Assembly: GCF_008195825.1 (NCBI RefSeq)
Contig: NZ_CP043329.1
Coordinates: 3,782,001 to 3,846,000, forward strand
Reading direction: 5' to 3'
From: Pedobacter aquae
Lineage (GTDB): Bacteria; Bacteroidota; Bacteroidia; Sphingobacteriales; Sphingobacteriaceae
Length of the DNA: 64,000 nucleotides
Program-made: the position numbers and the translations under genes
Shown: piece after piece, positions 15,515-21,141 of the stretch
How the letters are laid out: every line of letters starts with the position of its first letter
Position numbering within the stretch: the first letter of the stretch is position 1
The notes under the pieces: generated by a model
What the model saw: only the letters and a program-made list of their open reading frames with translations
Databases searched by the model: none
Told to the model about the DNA's origin: nothing

Positions 15515-16342
15515 CTAATCAAAAACAACCGTTTTATTGTCTAAAACAAAAACTCGGTCGTCAAAAACTAGCTGAATAGCTTTAATTAAAACAGCTTTTT
15601 CTATTTCTTTTCCGGCTTTAACCATGTCTGCCACGCTAAATGTATGGTTTACAGGAATGGTTTGTTGGGCAATGATTGGTCCTTCATCTAATTGGTTGGT
15701 TACAAAATGTGCGGTAGCGCCTATCAGTTTCACACCTCTATTAAAAGCTTGTCGGTATGGGCTAGCTCCTATAAAAGCAGGTAAAAAAGAATGGTGGATA
15801 TTGATGATACGGTCTGGAAAATCAGCTATAAAAGTTGGCGATAGGATACGCATGAATTTAGCTAAAATCAGATAATCAAAATGGTATTGATGAATTTGCT
15901 GTTTAATTTCTTCCTCAAAAGCCAATTTGTCTTTCCCTTCATGATTGATGAAATGAAAAGGAACCTCAAACCTTTGGCAAATATTTGCTAAATCTGGATG
16001 ATTTCCGATAACGGCTTCAACACTAGCGCCTAAAGTTTTAAAATGATTTCTGATAAGGATATCGCTTAAGCAATGGTATTCTTTGGTAACCAGTAAGATA
16101 ACTTTCTTAACAGGATTTGGATTAACTTTTATACTTGCATCCTCCGGAAGTACAATTTTTAAAGCTTCCTGTAAATCAGCTGCATGCTCATGAGCATCAA
16201 CTACTAAGCGAGCGAAAAATACACTTGCTGAAGTGTCTACAAACTCCCTCATAGATAAGATATTGATGCTATGTTTGGCCAATACGCCCGATATCAAAGC
16301 AACCAATCCAATTCTATCTTTACACTGTATAACAATAACCAT
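15515..16342 (-). CDS. purU: Formyltetrahydrofolate deformylase
   Basis: Hydrolyses 10-formyl-THF to THF and formate, balancing the one-carbon pool and supplying formate for purine synthesis. The N-terminal ACT regulatory domain covers about residues 1-80 (VIVIQCKDRIGLVALISGVLAKH). The C-terminal formyltransferase-fold domain has the catalytic Asn-His-Asp set around INIHHSFLPAFIGASPY and the Asp in NQLDEGPII. At 275 residues it is full length. It is a single gene on the minus strand. Confidence 0.94.
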   Translation of the reverse strand: MVIVIQCKDRIGLVALISGVLAKHSINILSMREFVDTSASVFFARLVVDAHEHAADLQEALKIVLPEDASIKVNPNPVKKVILLVTKEYHCLSDILIRNHFKTLGASVEAVIGNHPDLANICQRFEVPFHFINHEGKDKLAFEEEIKQQIHQYHFDYLILAKFMRILSPTFIADFPDRIINIHHSFLPAFIGASPYRQAFNRGVKLIGATAHFVTNQLDEGPIIAQQTIPVNHTFSVADMVKAGKEIEKAVLIKAIQLVFDDRVFVLDNKTVVFD

Positions 16343-16596
16343 ATCTTTAAACTAAAATCCGAAAATAGCGATTATCTTCTAAACAGCTTCCTAAAATAGT
16401 TGTAAAAAGCTCCTTATTTATCATCACTAAACTCATGATGCTATTTGTAGCAGCTCATACAATTATCATTTATTCATTCAAATAATGGCTTATCACATAA
16501 AGTATGTAAGGAACATTTTAATGAATTACTTGTTAAGTCTAGTAGTAGCTATGAAAAAAAGTATTTTTATTGAACAGAAATAAGTTAAAAACAAAA

Positions 16597-17139
16597 ATGA
16601 CAAGAATAATAACATTGGGCGGAGGGTGCTTTTGGTGTACCGAGGCCGTGTTTATCGCTATAAACGGAATCACAGATGTAAAACCTGGCTATATGGGCGG
16701 AGAGCGAGAAAACCCAAGCTATGAGCAGGTTTGTAGTGGTGCTACAGGGCATGCAGAGGTTATTCAAATTACTTATGATGATGAAGTGTTAAGCTTAGAA
16801 GAATTGTTGTACGTGTTTTTTTATACACATAATCCAACAACTTTAAATAGGCAAGGTGCTGATGTTGGTACACAATACCGCTCTGTAATTTTTTATGAAG
16901 ATGCGCAGCAAGCAGAAATAGCTCATCAGGTTATTGCTAAAATTAATGAAGAAGAAGTTTATACAGATAAAATTGTAACAGAAGTTAGTTTGGCTTCAGT
17001 ATTTTATGTAGCAGAAGATTATCATCATCAATATTTTATCAGAAATAGAAATCAGCCTTATTGCATGGCCGTTATAGAGCCCAAGCTGGTTAAGCTTTTG
17101 AAGAGTTTTAAAGATAAAATAAAGCCAGAATTGCTATAA
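16597..17139 (+). CDS. msrA: Peptide-methionine (S)-S-oxide reductase
   Basis: Reduces methionine-S-sulfoxide in proteins using thioredoxin. The ATG at 16597 is chosen because the family begins right before the conserved TLGGGCFW. A frame opening at 16570 would add nine basic residues. The catalytic Cys is in GCFWCTEAVF. The usual GCFWG is GCFWC here, giving a CxxC that could serve as catalytic plus resolving cysteine. Other family motifs are GYMGGERENPSYEQVCSG, TGHAEV and DVGTQYRS. Length is 180 residues. The gene stands alone, 160 bp before tRNA-Pro. Confidence 0.94.
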   Translation: MTRIITLGGGCFWCTEAVFIAINGITDVKPGYMGGERENPSYEQVCSGATGHAEVIQITYDDEVLSLEELLYVFFYTHNPTTLNRQGADVGTQYRSVIFYEDAQQAEIAHQVIAKINEEEVYTDKIVTEVSLASVFYVAEDYHHQYFIRNRNQPYCMAVIEPKLVKLLKSFKDKIKPELL

Positions 17140-17298
17140 TTAAAAGTACAAATAGGCTTATTTAAAAATAAAGTGCTGTTTATGAATAAGTTTACAGTAT
17201 TTTTTAATTTTAATTTGCAGGAGATATAATTAAAACCTACATTTGTGCCACTTTAGAAAAAAGACACGGGTTCTAAAGTTGTTATCAAAAACCCTCAT

Positions 17299-17372
17299 CG
17301 GGGTGTAGCGTAGCCCGGTATCGCGCCACATTTGGGATGTGGAGGTCGTAGGTTCGAATCCTGCCACCCCGA
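17299..17372 (+). tRNA. tRNA-Pro (anticodon TGG)
   Basis: A 74-nt cloverleaf: acceptor stem CGGGGTG / CACCCCG with discriminator A, anticodon stem CCACA / TGTGG around loop TTTGGGA (anticodon TGG), and T-arm GTAGG-TTCGAAT-CCTGC. The 3' CCA is not encoded. A Rho-independent terminator follows at 17397. The 3' end is repeated in diverged form at 20831, marking the gene as the attachment site of the island to its right. Confidence 0.95.
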
Positions 17373-17396
17373 CTCAACTCAGTACAAATGAGTTCA

Positions 17397-17430
17397 AAAG
17401 CCTCTAAATATCATGTTTAGAGGCTTTTTT
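17397..17430 (+). terminator. Rho-independent terminator after tRNA-Pro
   Basis: Stem AAAAGCCTCTAAA / TTTAGAGGCTTTTTT with a 7-base loop, ending in six Ts. A diverged version, still ending GGAGGCTTTTTTGTTTTCTAAAT, is found at the far side of the island near 20891-20915. Confidence 0.85.
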
Positions 17431-17465
17431 GTTTTCTAAATAGTCTACCTGAATACGATTTAATC

Positions 17466-17581
17466 GGATCAAGCGTAAAAGTTGGGGAGGAGACATTAAG
17501 CGTATATTTTAGCTAGTCTAAAGGGATCAAGCGTAAAAGTTGGGGAGGAGACATTAAGCGTATATTTTAGCTAGTCTAAAG
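17466..17581. repeat. Tandem 58-bp duplication of the IS left end
   Basis: Two identical units, 17466-17523 and 17524-17581. Each contains the 25-bp terminal inverted repeat plus the sequence encoding the last codons and stop of the transposase. The real transposase stop (17554-17556) lies in the inner unit, so the outer unit is an added copy. The target duplication abuts the outer one. Confidence 0.9.
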
Positions 17582-18561
17582 AGGAAGAACTTCACATTTC
17601 TTACGCCTCTGAACTGCGATCGGAAAGCTTTTATCTTGGCATTGAAAGATTCTGCGGATGCATTTGTGCTTCTGTTATCAAAATAGTTCAATATGGTTTC
17701 ATAATTGTTCTGAATGGTTCTAGCTATGGTATTGAAGGGTTTATAACCTAGTTTTTCTATCTTATTATACCATATTGCCAACTTTTTGAAAGCTATTCTT
17801 CTGTCTTTTGAACGGCTAAATATAGAGGACAACTCCTGGGAGATTTCATAGGCTTTCTTTAAATCTGGATATCGTTTAAACAACAGTTCTGCTCTATGAT
17901 TTTGGGACGATGTCCAATTCACCTCTTTCTTAAACAGTAAATACCTGCTCCTTGCCAATAATTGCTTTAAGGTATCTCCATTTTCTAATAATTCTGGAAT
18001 CCAAGGCTTCTTTATTTCTTTAGCAAGATCCATTTCCTTGTTTTCCTGTTCAATAGCATCCCATCTATGTTTTATCCTGATTTCCTGAACAGCTTCGCTG
18101 GCTAGCTGTTGCACATGGAATCTATCGGAGACAAGCTTTGCTTTTGGAAAGCTCCTTCGTACGATCTTAGCCATGGTGGGAGCTAGATCAAGAGTGACCT
18201 CTTTTACCTTTTTTCTCGCCCATTCTTTTATACGGCACAGAACTTTTATAACCGTTTCACTTTCTGTGCCTTTTACAATAGCAACCAAAGCACCTTTTTT
18301 GCCTTTTGCTGCTTTATTGGTAACAATGGTATATAGTTCCCCTTGTGAAAGGCTGGTCTCATCAATAGATAGATATTCACCAAGGTTGTCTGGAAAAAGC
18401 AACCAGTCCTGAGCATGTTCAGCTTGATCCCAACTCATAAAGTCACTCAAATGGCTTACATACTGTTCTTGCAGTCGTTTACCCTCAACTCCAAAGAATC
18501 TTCCAAGTGTTTTACAGCTTATTGGGCTTGAATCCAAATAGTCTCTCAAAAAAAAAGGCAA
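17554..18561 (-). CDS. ISL3-type transposase, catalytic (C-terminal) part
   Basis: DDE transposase domain of about 335 residues. Visible elements are YLSIDETSLSQGELYTIVTNK (first Asp), the segment EVTLDLAPTMAKIV (second Asp), VSDRFHVQQLASEAVQE, which is characteristic of ISL3, and NASAESFNAKIKAFRSQFRG (the Glu region). The annotated start is a TTG in the overlap with the upstream frame; the protein is more likely made by fusion with that frame at a run of nine Ts on the coding strand (A9 on the plus strand at 18548-18556). This frame is +1 relative to the upstream one. Confidence 0.85.
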   Translation of the reverse strand: MPFFLRDYLDSSPISCKTLGRFFGVEGKRLQEQYVSHLSDFMSWDQAEHAQDWLLFPDNLGEYLSIDETSLSQGELYTIVTNKAAKGKKGALVAIVKGTESETVIKVLCRIKEWARKKVKEVTLDLAPTMAKIVRRSFPKAKLVSDRFHVQQLASEAVQEIRIKHRWDAIEQENKEMDLAKEIKKPWIPELLENGDTLKQLLARSRYLLFKKEVNWTSSQNHRAELLFKRYPDLKKAYEISQELSSIFSRSKDRRIAFKKLAIWYNKIEKLGYKPFNTIARTIQNNYETILNYFDNRSTNASAESFNAKIKAFRSQFRGVRNVKFFLFRLAKIYA

Positions 18562-18874
18562 ACTCCTGAGTCATTTTTGTCCCTTCTGCTACCAAATTCC
18601 AATCTCTAAATACGATTTCTCCTGTCTCTACGATCATCCATTTCCGCCTTTTAAGCTTTAAAAAACAAGGTTTTCCGCGTAAGGGAAAGTCTCTGACAGA
18701 AATCTCTTCGAAAAAACCCTTAGAAATTAACTTTTGAGCGGTGAACTCTTTGGGTTGTATATTCCTTTCTTTAAGATAGATGTAATAAGAATCCGATACA
18801 GTCTCTACTTTGTCCAGTTCAAAGTATTCGCTAAGACCTTCGGGTAAGATTAATGATAGTAAGGTAGAATCCAA
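18512..18874 (-). CDS. ISAon1-type transposase N-terminal region
   Basis: A 120-residue frame starting MDSTLLSLILPEGLSEYFEL. It carries the DNA-binding part, with basic segments such as LKLKRRKWMIVETGEIVFRDW, and ends just after EFAFFFERLFGFKPNKL. A separate N-terminal product of this size is known for ISAon1-like elements. The end overlaps the catalytic frame by 50 bases across the T9 run, so the joined transposase (about 440 residues) probably arises by slippage or frameshifting there. Confidence 0.75.
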   Translation of the reverse strand: MDSTLLSLILPEGLSEYFELDKVETVSDSYYIYLKERNIQPKEFTAQKLISKGFFEEISVRDFPLRGKPCFLKLKRRKWMIVETGEIVFRDWNLVAEGTKMTQEFAFFFERLFGFKPNKL

Positions 18875-19147
18875 AACATTGATTTTCTACAAAAATAATC
18901 AAATCTGTAATCCTCCCCAACTTTTACGCTTGATCCATTTAATCTACCTGTCTTGTGAACAAAAAGGTGAACAGATTTATAATTTATACTTGTTCACCAG
19001 AAAGGGTTTAACGTATTGATATTCTGGTAATTGAGAGTATTATACTTAGATTCAAATGTATTCATATGAATCACTTTTTTGGTTTTCATGCGAGCAGTTT
19101 TGATAAATAAGTTCAAAACAATCAATGTATCACTAAAAATTAAACTA

Positions 19148-19306
19148 ATGAGAACAAGCAACACCTTCTGAATTCACTTCGTCCTTCGGGCAAATCGAGG
19201 TAAAAATGGGAAAGCAGCAATTTATGTAAGAATTGTTGTTAATAAAACGAGAAGTGAAATCGCATTAAAAAAGTCTGTTGCATTTGATGAATTTAATAGC
19301 ACTTAA
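19148..19306 (+). pseudogene. Remnant of a tyrosine recombinase (arm-binding N-terminus)
   Basis: ATG at 19148 begins MRTSNTF, then an in-frame TGA at 19169-19171, then the same frame continues IHFVLRANRGKNGKAAIYVR and IVVNKTRSEIALKKSVAFDEF to a TAA at 19304. This is the start of a Bacteroidota site-specific integrase, whose arm-binding domain usually opens with MRTSxTFGIHF...KxGxAPIYxRI. The TGA stands where a Gly codon (GGA) is expected, a one-base change. The catalytic domain is gone. It is probably the integrase that inserted the island. Confidence 0.7.
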
Positions 19307-19332
19307 CTCTACCCTAGTCTGCAATCTTTATT

Positions 19333-19445
19333 ATGGATAAATTTGGATACGTTTTGGATATGTCTATAGTGTAGAGTCAGAACTTAAAATATATAAAGTC
19401 CAAAAAATATGGATACATTTGGATACATTTTGGATATATCCAAAA
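19333..19445 (+). promoter_or_regulatory. Direct repeats and palindrome upstream of fic, probable operator
   Basis: A 30-bp block beginning ATGGATA and ending GGATATG (19333-19362) recurs with three differences at 19409-19438. Each block holds GGATA(C/A) units spaced 10-11 bp, about one DNA turn. The second block runs into a perfect 18-bp palindrome, TTTTGGATATATCCAAAA (19428-19445). The sites end 10 bases before the fic ATG. Binding by the C-terminal winged-helix domain of the Fic protein itself is a plausible but untested guess. Confidence 0.55.
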
Positions 19446-19454
19446 AATAAAGAC

Positions 19455-20513
19455 ATGGATAAGAAGTTAGAATTTGGTGGTGCTGCTTTTCAGCAGATCA
19501 TGAAGCAGCTGAGCATCATAGATAGCTTTAAAGGCAATTGGCAGGCTATTGAATTAAAAAACAGCAAACATCTTAAAGAGCTTAGGAAGATAGCAACTAT
19601 AGAAAGTATTGGATCGTCTACCCGTATAGAAGGAGCAACCTTAACAGATGCCGAAGTAGAGAAATTGTTGAAATCCGTAAAAATTACAAAACTTACTACA
19701 CGTGAACAGCAGGAGGTTGTTGGCTATTATGATACCTTGCAGATTATACTTGAAAATTATCAGGATTTAGAACTTACGGAAAGATATATTCATCAGCTAC
19801 ATGGTATCTTATTGAAGCATAGCGGAAAAGATCAGAGCCATAAAGGGAAATATAAAGCACTTTCCAACCAGGTGGTTGCCAATTATCCCGACGGTACACA
19901 GCGAACAATCTTCAGGACTACAGAACCAGCTATGACTGCAAAAGAAATGGAAGAATTGCTGAGATGGGTAAATGAACGGTTTGAAAAAGCAGATATGCAT
20001 CCCGTGATGATTACAGCAGCTTTTGTGTATGAGTTTTTGTCCATTCACCCTTACCAGAATGGCAATGGCCGGTTATCCCGTTTGATGACCACGTTGTTGT
20101 TGATGCAGCAAGGCTATGAATTTACGCAATATGTATCTTTTGAACATATCATAGAAGAACGTAAAGACGACTACTATAGAGCCTTGATGGAAGGTCAGAA
20201 GAACCGGTATAACCCAGATGAAAGGATAGACCAATGGGTATTATTCTTTTTGGATTGTTTGGTGACACTCATCAGGCGATTGGAAGCCAAATATCAGATT
20301 TACAGCAAGCTATCAAAAGAGTTGAACGATAGACAGCAATCTGTACTTGAATTTGTGAAGAAACAGAAAAAGGTACAGATAAGCGAGATAGAAGAAGCTT
20401 TACAAGGTCATTCAAGAAATACCCTGAAAAAAGATATGGCTTACCTTGTTAATGAGGGTTTGGTGCTGAAAACCGGCGAAGGAAAAGGAACCAGATATCA
20501 TTACCAAGAGTAG
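19455..20513 (+). CDS. Fic family protein with C-terminal winged helix
   Basis: Fic-domain enzyme, usually an AMP-transferase acting on Tyr, Thr or Ser of a target protein. The active site is HPYQNGNGRLSRLMT (near residue 200), complete for catalysis. The N-terminal inhibitory helix motif SSTRIEG (S-x3-E-G) is present, so this is a self-inhibited class II Fic protein. The C-terminal 60 residues (LEFVKKQKKVQISEIEEAL...TLKKDMAYLVNEGLV) look like a winged-helix DNA-binding domain. ATG 19455 is preferred over the TTG at 19419, which would translate the upstream repeats. It is a cargo gene of the tRNA-Pro island, and its codon use is more GC-rich than its neighbours. Confidence 0.88.
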   Translation: MDKKLEFGGAAFQQIMKQLSIIDSFKGNWQAIELKNSKHLKELRKIATIESIGSSTRIEGATLTDAEVEKLLKSVKITKLTTREQQEVVGYYDTLQIILENYQDLELTERYIHQLHGILLKHSGKDQSHKGKYKALSNQVVANYPDGTQRTIFRTTEPAMTAKEMEELLRWVNERFEKADMHPVMITAAFVYEFLSIHPYQNGNGRLSRLMTTLLLMQQGYEFTQYVSFEHIIEERKDDYYRALMEGQKNRYNPDERIDQWVLFFLDCLVTLIRRLEAKYQIYSKLSKELNDRQQSVLEFVKKQKKVQISEIEEALQGHSRNTLKKDMAYLVNEGLVLKTGEGKGTRYHYQE

Positions 20514-20615
20514 ATATTATATCTAACGCTTTTGATATTTTTGATTTAACCTGTAAAAATTTTTAAATTTACCAAGCAAACGGGATGATAACCAATAAGT
20601 TACTCGACAACCCTC

Positions 20616-20826
20616 ACTGGCGCAAGTCTTAACGAGTAGGGGTAAAGAGCGAGAGCCTGACTTGTGCTTATGCAATAAAAGCACTAAATAAAAATGAGTC
20701 CAAAGTATAAGTTTAACAATTTCTATTCAGTGCCATCTTAGGGGTTTAATAGAAATAGATGTATTACAGTGATACAAGCACAAGTCGGGCTTTTGCTCTG
20801 TCTAGCCCGCTAAGACTTGCGCTAGT
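20616..20826. repeat. Long imperfect palindrome (about 55-bp arms, nested inner hairpin)
   Basis: The left arm, from ACTGGCGCAAGTCTTAACG to GAGCCTGACTTGTGCTT (20616-20670), is complementary to the right arm, from AAGCACAAGTCGGGCTTTTG to CGCTAAGACTTGCGCTAGT (20775-20826). An inner pair, ATTTCTATT (20719-20727) and AATAGAAAT (20748-20756), nests inside. No coding frame is conserved. It might be a MITE-like element, an attachment-site structure or a structured RNA. The arms carry scattered mismatches, so it is not a fresh duplication. Confidence 0.7.
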
Positions 20827-20830
20827 AAGG

Positions 20831-20915
20831 TCATGCCGCCCCGACTCAACTTTCAAACCAATGAATTCTAAAGTTTCTCAATATTGCCTGGGAGGCTTTT
20901 TTGTTTTCTAAATAA
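20831..20915 (+). repeat. Diverged copy of the tRNA-Pro 3' end and terminator (right boundary of island)
   Basis: GCCGCCCCGACTCAACT followed by imperfect matches to the 55 bases downstream of tRNA-Pro, ending GGAGGCTTTTTTGTTTTCTAAATAATCTA, which is nearly identical to the left copy's GAGGCTTTTTTGTTTTCTAAATAGTCTA. The rest of the tRNA is missing. The remaining 226 bp up to the next gene at 21142 hold nothing recognisable. Confidence 0.65.
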
Positions 20916-21141
20916 TCTATTTCAATATATTTATCACTTGTGAAATTAACTCCATGAGCTCGTTCCACCTCTCATTTGATTCATTTTCATCCGTTTTTAA
21001 GCTTAAACTTCTGGAAATTTACATCATGTATTTTAAACAATTGATGTTCTTCAATCCCATAGCGTTTGAATGCTAATTACCTGTCATGACTTTAATACCT
21101 TACAGTAGAGGGGAATCTTTATCTTTACCCAATTTTAAAAA

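Larger units (their letters stand above)
17466..18936 (-). mobile_element. ISL3/ISAon1-like insertion sequence with 8-bp target duplication
   Basis: Terminal inverted repeats of 25 bp: GGATCAAGCGTAAAAGTTGG... at 17466 and its exact complement ending ...CTTTTACGCTTGATCC at 18936. The 8-bp direct repeat ATTTAATC flanks both outer ends (17458-17465 and 18937-18944), as expected for the ISL3 family. It carries two overlapping transposase frames on the minus strand. The left end is present twice in tandem (17466-17523 and 17524-17581). Confidence 0.9.
17365..20850. mobile_element. Decayed integrative island at tRNA-Pro
   Basis: The last 7 bases of tRNA-Pro with the following CGACTCAACT reappear (CCGCCCCGACTCAAC) at 20836-20850, and similarity continues for about 80 bp downstream of each copy, including the terminator. 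Between the two copies lie an insertion sequence, the N-terminal remnant of a tyrosine recombinase, a fic gene with richer GC and different codon use from its neighbours, and a long palindrome. Integration in tRNA 3' ends by tyrosine recombinases is standard. The copies have drifted and the integrase is dead, so the island is old and probably fixed. Confidence 0.6.

Noticed and set aside
17299-20915. A second full tRNA-Pro at the right edge of the island
   Set aside because: Only the last few acceptor bases and the downstream flank are present near 20836; no anticodon or T arm can be drawn.
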